NCBI GenBank assembly: GCA_910576335.1
Contig: CAJTIU010000024.1
Location: 1 to 64,000 of the forward strand
Origin: Lachnospiraceae bacterium
Lineage (GTDB): Bacteria > Bacillota > Clostridia > Lachnospirales > Lachnospiraceae
Direction: 5' to 3'
Length of the DNA: 64,000 bases
Shown here: piece by piece, positions 41,733 through 51,772 of the stretch
Position numbering within the stretch: position 1 is the first letter of the stretch
How the letters are laid out: each line of letters opens with the position of its first letter
The notes under the pieces: generated by a model
Told to the model about the DNA's origin: nothing
Databases searched by the model: none
Seen by the model: the letters and a program-made list of their open reading frames with translations, nothing else
Program-made: the position numbers and the translations under genes

Positions 41733-42628
41733 TTTCCTCTTTTCCTAAATTTTAATTTACTTTCCGATAGAAATAAGCCGATTAAGGTAAGCCCTATTCC
41801 TATCGCAGCAATCCATGTAATTTTTTCCTTTAACACAATAACGGATGTGACAACGGTAATGACAGGGACTATATAAATATACGCGCTTGTCTTAACAGTT
41901 CCAAGCACCCCTACCGCATAATTCCAAGTAACAAAACAAAGGGCTGACGCGCCAAGACCTAAATAGATAAGGTTTAGGGCATACTCTGGCTTTATAATTT
42001 TTTGCACATCCAAGTTGAAATCAAAAACAAAGAGAAACGGAAGCATGAAAAGTATTCCATATGTAAATATCTTCCTTGTAGTCCCGACAGTATTCAATCC
42101 ATAGCTGCTGATTTTTCGTGTAAGCAAGGAATAAACTGCCCATACCAATGCCGCAGCAACCGCCAGAATATCACCAATGGGATTCAGCTCTAAATCCTTA
42201 CCGTTAAAACTGATAAGGCATATTCCTATCATAGCAGCTACAAAACCAACAAAAAATTGTACTTTCAGTTTTTCTTCTGTCTTTAGAAATACATGAGATA
42301 AAACAGCAGTAAAAAACGGGGCAACAGAAATTATAACGCCGACATTAGAAGCCATCGTATAAGTCAATGCTATGTTCTCAAGCAGATAATATAAACATAT
42401 CCCACATAACCCCGCCGCAGCGAATGTAAGCTCCTGTTTTTTATCCTTTATTTTTAAGCGTTTCGGATAAATGATAATCAATACAAGCAGACCGAGCAAA
42501 AATCTAAAAAACAGGATTTCTATCGGTGTAAAATCTGCAAGAAGAATTTTGGTGGATATGAAAGTCGTTCCCCATATCATAATCGTAACCAGAGCTGTGA
42601 TATGCCCTGTGGTAGTTTTTTTATCCAC
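41729..42628 (-). CDS. EamA-family (DMT) transporter
   Basis: About 299 residues with ten membrane helices in two EamA repeats; IMIWGTTFISTKILLADFTP and FFRFLLGLLVLI start the first, and AALVWAVYSLLTRKISSYG the second. Members export metabolites; the substrate is unknown. The start is GTG at 42,628, with AAGGAGGGTGGCAGGAATC upstream; it overlaps the AraC gene stop by eight bases, so translation is coupled. Confidence 0.9.
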   Translation of the reverse strand: MDKKTTTGHITALVTIMIWGTTFISTKILLADFTPIEILFFRFLLGLLVLIIIYPKRLKIKDKKQELTFAAAGLCGICLYYLLENIALTYTMASNVGVIISVAPFFTAVLSHVFLKTEEKLKVQFFVGFVAAMIGICLISFNGKDLELNPIGDILAVAAALVWAVYSLLTRKISSYGLNTVGTTRKIFTYGILFMLPFLFVFDFNLDVQKIIKPEYALNLIYLGLGASALCFVTWNYAVGVLGTVKTSAYIYIVPVITVVTSVIVLKEKITWIAAIGIGLTLIGLFLSESKLKFRKRGK

Positions 42629-43451
42629 GATTCCTGCCACCCTCCTTAAAAATACGTCTGTATGCGGCAGGCGACAATCCGATAAACATATGAAAAAAAT
42701 TTGAAAAATGGCTCTGGTCTGAAAAGCCTGTCTGTATAGCGGCATCGCTCGAAGTCACGCCTTGCTCCAACAGTTCCTTTGCTTTGCCTATGCGAACCGT
42801 CTGAAGATACCTGTATGGCGTAACTCCTTTTGATTTGGTAAACGCACGGAGCAATGTCGATTTACTAAGACCACTGCATTTACAGAGGTCATCGAGTGTA
42901 ATATGCTCTGTAAAATGCTCTTCCATAAATGTGCAGGAATTCCCTATTTCTTCACTGCACTCTGGAATACAGTTCCTGGAAGGTTGTCCATACTGCTCGA
43001 CAAGCAACGAAATAAGGAGCAGGAGCATTTCCTCTTTTTCAAACTCTTCCCCACCGTCCATAATCATCTGATGCAAAGAATGGAGATAAAGATTCAGCTC
43101 ATCATTTTTAATAACATTTTCCGAAAAGCCAGGCAATACACTTTGCCCTGTTATTTCTTCCGCTAATGACAGCATCGTTTCTTTGGAAATATTCAAACCT
43201 CTGTAATCAAGCGTTCCGCCGTCACATTGGACACAACTGTGGCTATCGTTTGGATTAAATAGCAGAATATTTCCCTGACCTACCGTGTACTCTTTATTTT
43301 TGCAGGATAAACAGCGTGTCCCTGCTTCTATAAAGCCAATCACATAGTAGTTATGAAAGTGATTCGGGAATGGCTGTACAATTCCCTCAAAACGATATGC
43401 TTCAAGATGACAATCGTAATCATAGCAGACTGTCCGTATTTCTTTTTGCAT
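42621..43451 (-). CDS. AraC-family transcriptional regulator
   Basis: About 276 residues. The N-terminal cupin (HFHNYYVIGFIEAGTRCLSC and LFNPNDSHSC) binds a small ligand; the C-terminal pair of helix-turn-helix motifs reads LDDLCKCSGLSKSTLLRAFT and AIQTGFSDQSHFSNFFHMFIGLSPAAYRR. The start at 43,451 has GAGGAGGTGTTATCA. It heads the operon with the EamA transporter and DUF2000 protein and probably controls it. Confidence 0.92.
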   Translation of the reverse strand: MQKEIRTVCYDYDCHLEAYRFEGIVQPFPNHFHNYYVIGFIEAGTRCLSCKNKEYTVGQGNILLFNPNDSHSCVQCDGGTLDYRGLNISKETMLSLAEEITGQSVLPGFSENVIKNDELNLYLHSLHQMIMDGGEEFEKEEMLLLLISLLVEQYGQPSRNCIPECSEEIGNSCTFMEEHFTEHITLDDLCKCSGLSKSTLLRAFTKSKGVTPYRYLQTVRIGKAKELLEQGVTSSDAAIQTGFSDQSHFSNFFHMFIGLSPAAYRRIFKEGGRNRG

Positions 43452-43568
43452 TGATAACACCTCCTCGCACTCTATATTATACTCAGAATGTCTGCTGGTT
43501 TCTTGTAAGATATCTTCATTTTCCACAAACACATCTATAACCAAAAGAACAGGCAGAGGAATACGCAC

Positions 43569-43862
43569 CTTTACCTGTTTTTTTCATCACAATATTTTGC
43601 AGACATCAATCCATTCTTGTATTCTTCCGTCAATTACCTTTGTTTTGAAATATGCTCTTACTTTTTGAATAGACGTATGATTTCCACCATATTATAAACT
43701 GCTCCACATTAACTGATTATCTGTAAAAACAGCCCTTATTTTATCGTTATCTTTTAGCCATGCCAGATATGAACGCACTGTACTTCCTACTAAAACACAC
43801 TGTTCAAAATTCATTACCAGCCCGTATTCATCAAAAAGCAGCATGTGTATTGATAATTCCTT
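43569..43862 (-). other. Decayed coding remnant upstream of AraC gene
   Basis: On the minus strand the sequence reads MLLFDEYGLVMNFEQCVLVG, RSYLAWLKDNDKIRAVFTDN, a stop, then RAYFKTKVIDGRIQEWIDVC. It looks like a once-coding stretch interrupted by stops. I do not recognise the protein. Confidence 0.35.
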
Positions 43863-43902
43863 TTAAGTTCCATTCATTTTCACTCAGTATTTTACGGACT
43901 TT

Positions 43903-44322
43903 TCACTGCTTTGTGATTTCTAAAATATATTGATATGCAAATTCGATTCCACTACAAGTCAAATTTTCACACATATGTGGCGGGTCGCTCTCCGAAAAGC
44001 CCGTAGGACGTAGTTCAAAACATCTTAATGAACCAAACTCTCTATCAAATGCAGATGCAAAATCATAACAGGCAGATACAATTTCATCTTCTTTTTTTTC
44101 CATCATATGAAGATAAATTCCTATAAACATAAGCGTGCCTTCAACTAAACCACACTGCGCCCTATATCCACCCGCACCATGCAGCCCGACCGCAGACCAG
44201 ATTGTTTGCGTATCAATGGCAATTTTAAATACTTCACTTAAACAGATAAGTGCTGTCCTTGCACAATTTATATCTTCTTTCCAGTACAATTCATGTACCC
44301 GTTTTGTTATATATTCTTTCAT
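43903..44322 (-). CDS. C-GCAxxG-C-C family redox-type protein
   Basis: About 139 residues with spaced cysteines (NCARTALICL, GAGGYRAQCGLVEG, LRCFELR, DPPHMCENLTC), the pattern of the C_GCAxxG_C_C family, possible redox or metal-binding proteins. AGGAGAGGTGCATTG precedes the ATG at 44,322. The first family glycine-cysteine box is altered to HGAGG. Function unknown. It is the last intact gene of the island. Confidence 0.75.
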   Translation of the reverse strand: MKEYITKRVHELYWKEDINCARTALICLSEVFKIAIDTQTIWSAVGLHGAGGYRAQCGLVEGTLMFIGIYLHMMEKKEDEIVSACYDFASAFDREFGSLRCFELRPTGFSESDPPHMCENLTCSGIEFAYQYILEITKQ

Positions 44323-44430
44323 CAATGCACCTCTCCTATGATACAAATTACGCTGTAAAGCCTTTCCCGATTAATACCTGCATTTCACAACTAATCCCAG
44401 AATAGTTTAAGCTGTTTGCATTTTTTCTAA

Positions 44431-45096
44431 GGTCGCAAATTGCGACCTCAAAGAGTTTCTCATTCCTCCGTTTCCAGTTCCAATCTTTGCAGGATGTCTT
44501 TGATAATGCCTGCATCTTGAATTAGATTGATTCCAAAACACTTTTTTCCTGCATCTTTCAAAGACGCCCCTACATGATAGGCTGTCGCTTGGTCAAGAAT
44601 CAAAAACCTGTCATTGCGATTCCTTGTTCTGTGAATACAAATGGCAGTTTCCTACGCCCGCCATATCCATTATCATCCTCCAAACTTGAAATCACAAATT
44701 GTGATTTCAAGTTTTCATATTCCTCTTTCGTCAGTTGGAATCGGAATCTTTCTGGAAATCTTGAAATGTTACGCTTTACTGCCTAATTTAATACTCTCGT
44801 TTCTACTTGATACAGCATCGCTAAATCACTGTCTATCATGACCTGCTGGTTACGAATAACATATATCATGCTTTTTATATAGGACTCTGCTGATTCCATG
44901 CTTATTTCTTGAGTATCATCATTTACTTTTATCAGAGCTGTTTGTTCTGTATCAGCCATCTTTATCGCCCTTTCTATTTTGAAATGCCAGATTGGAATCT
45001 CAAAACTATGAGTAACTTGAAATCACAATTTGCGATCTCAAGTTCTGCTGCTTCGTATATACTTAAACTTGAAATTCCAAATCGGAATACCAAGTT
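44431..45096. repeat. Palindrome set around ORF6N copy A
   Basis: GGTCGCAA-a-TTGCGACC (44,431-44,447) follows the gene. AACTTGAAATCACAA with its perfect reverse complement (44,683-44,713) is inside it and encodes LKSQ-VISS-K. AACTTGAAATCACAA with a near-perfect partner lies at 45,014-45,044, and AACTTGAAATTCCAA with an imperfect partner at 45,066-45,096, both upstream of the start. Copy B has equivalents, which suggests operator sites of the encoded protein. Confidence 0.8.
44460..44957 (-). pseudogene. ORF6N-type protein, copy A (internal deletion, amber codon)
   Basis: A second copy of the gene at 50,671. It keeps the start (MADTEQTALIKVNDD), the ORF6N core ([28 protein letters not shown]) and the C-terminal PLD-like end. 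About 450 bases between the two parts are deleted, leaving the end out of frame. A TAG replaces the glutamine codon in VLNQAV. It has the same palindromes as copy B. It is non-functional unless read unusually. Confidence 0.85.
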
Positions 45097-45198
45097 TTAT
45101 GTACGCTGATTGTTTGCTTTTACAGTATATCACACATTTTTCTATGGGGATAGCTATAATCTCGCCATCTTCGTAGAAAAATAGGACAAATCAATTCA

Positions 45199-46098
45199 TT
45201 AATTCAATATGGGTGATTTATGAAACCATACAGCATCATAAATTATATCGCAGTTATCCATGAACCAGTCAGACCAACAAGATGGAACTTTTTCTATTTT
45301 TCTATTATCCCTTTCAAACATCAAAAACTTAATTACTGTTGATTTAACGGAATACATTATCGCTTCAATATCACTTTCATAAGTTTCGCTAAAATCCCAC
45401 CATTTTGAATGAGCTGGATGTGCAGAAAAACCACAACGAAGTTGGTAAAGGTTTTCAAGCTGTTCTACTGTTCCAGATGGCAAGCTAATTTCAGTCTGAA
45501 CAATATTATACATATCAATTCTTGCTTTAGTCGGAATTTGTTTTCGTTGTTTAATAGCTTGGAAAATAACATCAACTGTGTTATCAGCTGCGGTTATTGC
45601 TTCCTCATCGTATCCGTCTGCAAGCAAAGAAAGAGAACGGATATAGTAATACAACACTCTATTTACAAAAGGATCAAAGGAATTGATTAAATCAATATAG
45701 TATGAACATAACTGACTTTTTCTATTATGAATAGCAGGGATGTCTTTACGGAATGAAAGGTACTCAGAATTAAAAAAAGGCAACGTACACTCTTTACATT
45801 CATTTCCCCTAAAATCACAATGACGTCCATATGTTAAGGCAATAGCGCCTAGAATATTTATTTGATACCCCCGATATATATATTGATTTGCAAAGTAAAA
45901 AAATCCATCAATTTGGTCTGCAACAAAATTATCCTTGGATATTTTTTTCCAGCCGCGCGACCACGCAGGTGTAAGAGTTCCAACTAAAAGACTATTAAAG
46001 GAAAACCAAGTGTCATTTAGTCTATAGGTTTCGACTTCCTTACCGATTTCGTTATTTCTGCATCTTTCGAAGATATTCCTACATAATAAGTTTTAACT
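45199..46098 (-). pseudogene. 5'-truncated gene of unknown function
   Basis: An open frame of about 300 codons runs from 46,098 to the stop at 45,199 but has no good start codon. It reads NIFERCRNNEIGKEVETYRL, DTWFSFNSLLVGTLTPAWSR, a cysteine cluster CDFRGNECKECTLPFFNSEY, and then the helical part. A TTG at 45,783 could start only the last 194 residues. The frame stops exactly where the tRNA-attachment region begins, so the start was lost there. I do not recognise the family. Confidence 0.55.
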
Positions 46099-46229
46099 TT
46101 GTCACAAGTTGGGATGAAGTTATGAATTAGGACAAGAAACTCTCGCCTTTTCAATTAGCAAGATTTTCAACAAAATTTTTCGGATAATTAACAGAATCGC
46201 CATTTTAATTAGCAAGTCCAGAAAAGAAG

Positions 46230-46317
46230 AAATACCGAAAACTCTGGAATCCCAGTGTTTTCGGTATTTCTTTCAACGTCGCTAAGAGGATTTGAACCTC
46301 CGGCCTACCGCTTAGGA
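46230..46317 (-). other. Attachment-site repeat 1: tRNA-Arg(CCT) 3' half with terminator
   Basis: 46,277-46,317 on the minus strand is the 3' half of a tRNA: anticodon loop CTCCTAA, GCGGT stem half, T-arm GGAGGTTCAAATCCTC and acceptor TAGCGAC. The 5' half is absent. Directly downstream, 46,230-46,269 is a hairpin with AAATACCGAAAAC arms, the matching terminator. Two more copies lie at 50.3 and 52.1 kb in the same direction. TTAGCA repeats to the left may be integrase arm sites. Confidence 0.85.
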
Positions 46318-46577
46318 GTAGAACCATTTGCTAGTAGGCAACTCCCTATGAGTGTTATCTAATCCCTGTATTTCCTTAGCTTTACCGGATTCAGAATGTT
46401 ATCTCGTACCGACCTGTGACTGCTGATTTTAAGGTGTTTTAGATGCTCCTTTTAGCAGGCGATTAGCAAGGGGCTTGCATTTAGGGAAATGTTACGGTGT
46501 AAAAATCGTTCTAGTATCTTTTCCAAATAATTCGATTTAGAAATACCATTACGTGATTTTACCAACAATAGTATCTT
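46318..46577. repeat. Direct repeat right of attachment site 1
   Basis: About 180 bases from 46,325 to 46,495 (from ATTTGCTAGTAGGCAACTCC to AGGGAAATGTTACG) are repeated at 50,394-50,562, right of attachment site 2, at high identity. No gene is visible. It contains TTAGCA-type motifs and is probably the element end next to the att core. Confidence 0.75.
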
Positions 46578-48043
46578 TTAAAAAACAACATCTCTAAAGA
46601 GCTTTTCACATATCTCTTGATTATCTATATCATTTTTATCAGTGTCAATCCATTCATTGCGTTTATAAAAAAGATAAAAGAAATTGTCTCGCTCTCTCTC
46701 CTTAGCTTCCAAGGCAGTAACTATCTTTCCTACTACTGCAACCTTTTCTCCTTCTTTTGTTTGAAAGGCAATATTAATGGCCGAAAAATCAGGTTTGCCA
46801 AAACCACTATTAAACTGTGATGCTCTTAATATGACAAAATTACAATCAATACCTTTTTGATTTGCATAATCGTCCAAAGAATGAATTACTTTTAGAATCA
46901 TCTCCTTATTTTCTATTTGTACATTCTTGGTTTTGATCTCCATATCTGTATTAATCAAAGTTTCTTTTTCTTTTTCAAGCTTGGAAATTAAAGCTTTATC
47001 TATCACCCAGGAATCTGTACTTTTAATCAAGTACATTGCTGTAATACTCATAGCATTCTCAAACTTTTCCAACCATTTTCCCCCTGAAGTAGAATCTAAA
47101 ACAAACGCTTTATACTCAGCTTCTGACTTCCATACAGGATGTCTCCTTACCCTACGTTCAAAGAACTCTTCGCATAATTCGCTTTGAAAAGAATTCTTCA
47201 TCAGATATATGACATCATCATCACATAACAGAGATATAAAAAATCCATTCTCAAAATGTTGTCCCTTTTTACTTAATGACTCAAGTGAAAATAATTTTTT
47301 ATCTTCATCATCAAACTTTTCACTTAAGTAACTAAAAATATGTTGAAGTATATATGCTTCATATAACACGACTGGATGTGTCTGAATCCATTTCCGTTCT
47401 GCATCATGAGCATAGACAACATTCTCAATAACACTTATAGCATTTTTGTAATAGGCAATTTTATACTTACCACCATCTTCTGCTATTGTAAGTGAAGATA
47501 AAAGACGTTCAAAGTCAATATTTACTGTATCAAATCCCGTAATGTAGGCATCTCGGATTAGGTAATCCAGTTTGTCAACATCTATCACCTTTGAATTAAG
47601 CATTGAAATAAAGCAATTCTTTATATTATTTTCTATTGTTTCTTCTGAATATTTGTACCCAGTAATGCAACGTGCAAAAAATTCTTTATCATCCACATCA
47701 TCAAAAAATGATTCAAATTCTAATATACCTATTATTGCACTCATTATCTCATGGGGAGCGGCAGCAGAGCTTGAGGCTTTCGGAATATCCTTTGAGAAGT
47801 TTTCGTTGCCAATAGTTTCTATCGGTTTACAGTTAATTCCCCCAGATAGAATACTCCCATTGAATGAACAAAACGATTATGAACTGCCGAAGAATAGAGT
47901 GGTGAATAGCTAGTCTGTATCACTCGACGTAGTCTTTGAAAAACAGCTGTATCAATAATATTTGTCATATATTTAACAGGAATCTTTATATAACCATATA
48001 TAGGATCCTTAATTCTTTTGTAATCCTTCATAGTTTTTATCAT
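46578..48043 (-). pseudogene. HD-superfamily hydrolase-like gene, frameshifted, HD box missing
   Basis: The 5' part (48,043 to about 47,840) encodes DYKRIKDPIYGYIKIPVKYM and RLRRVIQTSYSPLYSSAVHN then RFVHSMGVFYLG, typical for HD-domain dNTPase-like proteins. At a GGGGG run near 47,838 the frame shifts; the sequence continues as INCKPIETIGNEN, APHEIMSAIIGILEFES, VDKLDYLIRDAYITGFDTVN to a stop at 46,578. Family proteins have a LLHDIGH-like metal box before APHEIMS, which is absent here. Both the shift and the loss point to an inactive gene. Confidence 0.75.
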
Positions 48044-48088
48044 TCCTTTCGCTTCGCTCAAGGCACAAACAAGACATGAAAAAGCTTG

Positions 48089-48117
48089 TTGTGTCACCCC
48101 TCTATTTTGTTTATAAT
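48089..48117 (+). promoter_or_regulatory. Promoter at the left end of the IS110 element
   Basis: TTGTGT (48,089-48,094) and TATAAT (48,112-48,117) are spaced by exactly 17 bases, 212 bases before the transposase start. This distance suits transcription of a non-coding RNA ahead of the transposase. Confidence 0.65.
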
Positions 48118-48123
48118 AGCCTT

Positions 48124-48328
48124 AGGAATAGCAATACACTACAGAGCACGGAAGGAGGAGTGGCGAATTTATTTCGACCCCGTATAGTTATATGTGCCGT
48201 CATCCTTTCAAGCACAAACAAGTGAGACTTTGAGCCCGGACTCTTATCATTGGTAATAAACCATGTTTATTCAGTCGCAGGATGACAGTCACTGTTGCTA
48301 TTCCTTTTTGATTAAGGTGGTGATACTT
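48124..48328 (+). ncRNA. Candidate bridge RNA of the IS110 element
   Basis: About 200 non-coding bases lie between a good promoter and the transposase. IS110-group elements encode their bridge RNA in this position. The region has pairing segments (for example GGATGACAG at 48,281 with GTCATCC at 48,193) and a sequence GCACAAACAAG at 48,212 that also occurs at 48,063 outside the transcript. The RNA assignment is by position and family knowledge. Confidence 0.5.
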
Positions 48329-49600
48329 ATGATGAAGTTAAAATACTCCATCTGCTGTGGACTTGATGTCCACAAAAATGTTATCGTTGCAACCATCGTA
48401 TTTACTAACAAGGACGGGATATCCGAATACAGACAAAAATCTTTTTCAACCATCAACTCGGATATTCAAAGGTTTCACAACTGGCTCATCGAGAATCATT
48501 GTTATCATGTTTGTATGGAATCCACAGGAAAGTATTGGATTCCTATTTTTAATTATCTCGAAAATGACATGGATGTCTGCCTTACACATCCCAAATATGT
48601 CAAAGCCATCAAAGGCAAAAAAACGGACAAAAAGGACTCCAAATGGATTGCCGACCTCTACAAATTTGACCTTGTCAAATGCTCCTTTATCCCTCCAAAG
48701 GATTTCCGCCAGCTCCGGGAACTTGCCAGATACCGCTTCAAGCTGGTCTGCATGAAATCTTCTGAGAAGAACCGCATCCAAAACTGTATGACCGTTTCCA
48801 ATGTCGGCATTGCCAGCGTGCTTTCTGACCCTTTCGGCAAGACAGCGACGGAAATCATGTCTTATCTGCTGGAGCATACCGCTGATTCCATTGATGAAAA
48901 AGCTGTCCGCAAGCTAATAAAGAAAGGAGCCAAAGCCAAGTCTGATGAAATCATCGAAGCCATCAGAGGCTACAATATTGAAACAGACCAGGCTAAAAAA
49001 CTGGAGCTTGCCCGTGGCCATCTGGAATATCTTGATGATATGATTATCCAGACCGAAGTGGAACTCTATGTCCGTATCAAACCTTATTATGGGTTTGTGG
49101 AACTCGTCAGCACCATGCCCGGCATGACAGAATTAAGTTCCACAATTGTTCTCGTGGAAACAGGCGTTGACATGAACATTTTTGATGATACCAAACACCT
49201 CTGTTCCTGGTGTGGACTTTCTCCTGCAAACAACGAATCTGCCGGCAAGAAAAAATCTGTCCGGATTGCAAAAGCAGGTGATTATTTAAAACCAATGATG
49301 GTACAGTGTGCTCTTGCCGCAATCAAAAACAAAAAGCAGCCTTATTTTGCGATCAAATATGGGCGGATCAAAAAGCGTCGTGGCCATAAGAAAGCAATCT
49401 TTGCCATCGCAAGAATGATGATGGTGTGTATTTACCACATGGTTTCGGAAAAGAAACCTTTTACCCCTACTGACTATGAGGAATTGATGAACCCCCAGGA
49501 ACATGCAGAGCGTGTTGTTCTGAATGAGAACAATGTTTTTGCTTACCTTGAAAGCCTTGGTTACGATAGTTCTAAGTTAGTAAAACGCAACGATAACTAA
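48329..49600 (+). mobile_element. IS110-family transposase
   Basis: The 423-residue DEDD recombinase starts CCGLDVHKNVIVATIV (first acidic residue), has CMESTGKYWIPIFNYL (the glutamate), and KGKKTDKKDSKWIADLYKFD (the two further aspartates). The C-terminal transposase_20 part has STMPGMTELSSTIVL, SWCGLSPANNESAGKKKS with the catalytic serine, and a basic end. The start at 48,329 has AAGGTGG upstream. It appears intact. It lies upstream of the broken HD gene. Element ends cannot be fixed, as IS110 has no clear terminal repeats. Confidence 0.93.
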
Positions 49601-49686
49601 CATTATTCTGTTTTCTATACTTGTAAAAATGGGGTTTTATGAACCCTTATACAAGTGCGTTCAAAAATACACTTTATTTTTCACTC

Positions 49687-50046
49687 TTATACTCCTAAAA
49701 CTTTTACAGATCGTTGATTCATAAATGCTAATAATACATCCAAAGCCAAATATCCCCTAAACTGTTGGATCAAATCATCTACTTCTTTTTCAGCTTTTAA
49801 TTTAATGCCCTTCTTCCCGTTTTGATCTCCTTCTTCAAAAAACTCCGAATAATTTCTAAAGAGTGCATCTGTATTTTCTCTTGACAATATTAGAACCGCC
49901 TTTTCTCCATTCTCTTTTAAAATCTGTATAACTTCGGCTCCATACATTTCTATTTCATCATAAGTAAGAAACCGTTGCCCACCTTTTTTCAGCATCTCAA
50001 TCATTGCATTTGCTGCTAAATCCTCAATCCCAATATAAAAGCACAT
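49687..50046 (-). CDS. Hypothetical protein, unknown function
   Basis: 119 residues, start at 50,046 with AAGGAG eight bases upstream (MCFYIGIEDLAANAMIEMLK). It is mostly helical by composition, with KAEKEVDDLIQQFRGYLALD near the end; no motif is recognised. It lies between the IS110 element and attachment site 2 and is probably cargo. Confidence 0.6.
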   Translation of the reverse strand: MCFYIGIEDLAANAMIEMLKKGGQRFLTYDEIEMYGAEVIQILKENGEKAVLILSRENTDALFRNYSEFFEEGDQNGKKGIKLKAEKEVDDLIQQFRGYLALDVLLAFMNQRSVKVLGV

Positions 50047-50288
50047 TTTTGCCACTCCTTTTTTACTATCTACAATTATATGTCGCTTGATACTAAATAG
50101 TGGTATCCATTATAACATTTTTTTATTCAAATTTCAATTTGATTCTTTTTGCCTCCAGCACTGACGTTGTTTGCCTTAGTAATTGTATTTTTTCTAATCA
50201 GTACAGATGACAAAAATTCTAAAAAATTAAAATTTGAACTCAACCTTTGGAAAAATTAGCAGATACGCCATTTTGATTAGCAAACTAA
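50047..50288. other. AT-rich gap before attachment site 2
   Basis: I see no gene. TTAGCAGATACGCCATTTTG and ATTAGCAAAC near 50,256-50,285 match the TTAGCA motifs beside sites 1 and 3. Confidence 0.4.
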
Positions 50289-50386
50289 AATATAGTAAAA
50301 TACCGAGAACCCGGGCAATCCAGTATTTTCGGCATTTCTTTAGAAGTCGCTAAGAAGATTTGAACCTCCCGCCTACCGCTTAGGAC
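50289..50386 (-). other. Attachment-site repeat 2: tRNA-Arg(CCT) 3' half with terminator
   Basis: 50,346-50,386 repeats the tRNA 3' half of site 1 with a few changes (CTTCTTAGCGAC, GGCGGGAGG), so it is the most diverged copy. The terminator hairpin lies at about 50,293-50,333. To its right, about 170 bases are shared with the flank of site 1. Confidence 0.8.
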
Positions 50387-50670
50387 TAGCCCCATTTGCT
50401 AGTAAGCAGCTCCCTCTTAGTACTATCTAATCCCTGTATCTCCTTGCTTTTCACGGATTCAGAATGTTATCTCGTACCTTCATGTGACTGCTGATTTTAA
50501 GGTGTTTTAAATGCTCCTTTTAGCAGGCGATTAGCAAGGGGCTTGCATTTAGGGAAATGTTACGCTATAGAATCTTTCCTGAGTAATAGCTGCATTTCAC
50601 AACGAATCTCAGAATAGTTTAAGCTGTTTGTATTTTTCTAAGATCATAAATTGTGACCTCAAAGAACTTC

Positions 50671-51636
50671 TTATTTCTCCGTTTCCAGTTCCAACCTTTG
50701 CAGAATGTCCTTGATGATGCCTGCGTCTTGGATTAGATTGATTCCAAAACACTTTTTTCCTGCATCTTTCAAAGATGCTCCTATATGATAGGCTGTCACT
50801 CGGTCAAGAATCAAAAACCTGTCATGGAATACTTTGGTATATTTTATTTTCAATGTCGGGTACTGTTCATTGAAATTCTTAACATCAGCTTTCGTTAGAC
50901 TGGTCTGTTTCTTTGTATAAATTGTAACTGCAACATCAGAATTTTTCTTTGAAAGCAGATTCAATGTCCCAACATCTACATATCCGTCTATCAGAGTGAT
51001 TTCTTTCTTCGCTTTTTGAATTAGACTTACGATCAGACTGAACGCATCGTAAATCTGTCCATCAAAAAATACTTTTTGACTGGATTCCTCATGCTCGGAT
51101 ATGTACTTAAAAACTCTCTCAAAACGCTCGTCTGTTTCCGTTTGGTAATTTATCTGGCGAACCTCTATTGAATTTAACCTCTCATACAGCAAAGATGTAT
51201 TTGCCATATACTTCCGCATCTCCACAAAGGTGTCCATAATCCTGATGCTTACTCGGATAGCAACATCACTTCGCAAAACAGCAGAAAGCATTGCGATTCC
51301 TTGCTCTGTAAAAACAAATGGCAATTTCCTACGCCCGCCATATCCATTATCATCCTTCAAACTTGAAATCACAAATTGTGACTTCAAGTTTTCATATTCC
51401 TCTTTCGTCAGTTGAAATCGGAAATTTTCTGGAAATCTTGAAATATTACGCTTTACTGCCTGATTTAATACTCTCGTTTCTACTTGGTACAGCATCGCTA
51501 AATCACTGTCTATCATAACCTGCTAGTTACGAATAACATATATTATGCTTTTTATATCGGACTCTGCTGATTCAATGCTTATTTCTTGGATATCATCATT
51601 TGCCCTTTCCAAAGCTGTTTTTCCTATATCAGCCAT
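50671..51636 (-). pseudogene. ORF6N-type protein with PLD-like C-terminus, copy B (amber codon)
   Basis: From the ATG at 51,636 (AAAGGGCGATAAAG upstream) the frame reads MADIGKTALERANDDIQEIS up to IYVIRN, then a TAG at 51,523-51,525 where copy A has glutamine (RNQQVMIDSD). It then continues for 281 residues: ORF6N domain ([40 protein letters not shown]), a linker, and a PLD-like end (ITLIDGYVDVGTLNLLSKKN, VFHDRFLILDR). ORF6N is a phage/element DNA-binding domain. An internal ATG at 51,516 could give a protein lacking the first 40 residues. Confidence 0.8.
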
Positions 51637-51772
51637 CTTTATCGCCCTTTCTATTTTGAAGTACCAGATTGGAACCTCAAAACTATGAGTAACTTGAAAT
51701 CACAATTTGCGACTTTAAGTTCTGTTGCTTCGTATATCTTTAAACTCAAAATTCCAAATGGGAATACCAAGT
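51360..51772. repeat. Palindrome set around ORF6N copy B
   Basis: AACTTGAAATCACAA with a one-mismatch partner at 51,360-51,390 inside the gene, and two imperfect relatives upstream at about 51,691-51,721 and 51,742-51,772. They correspond in position to those of copy A. Confidence 0.75.
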
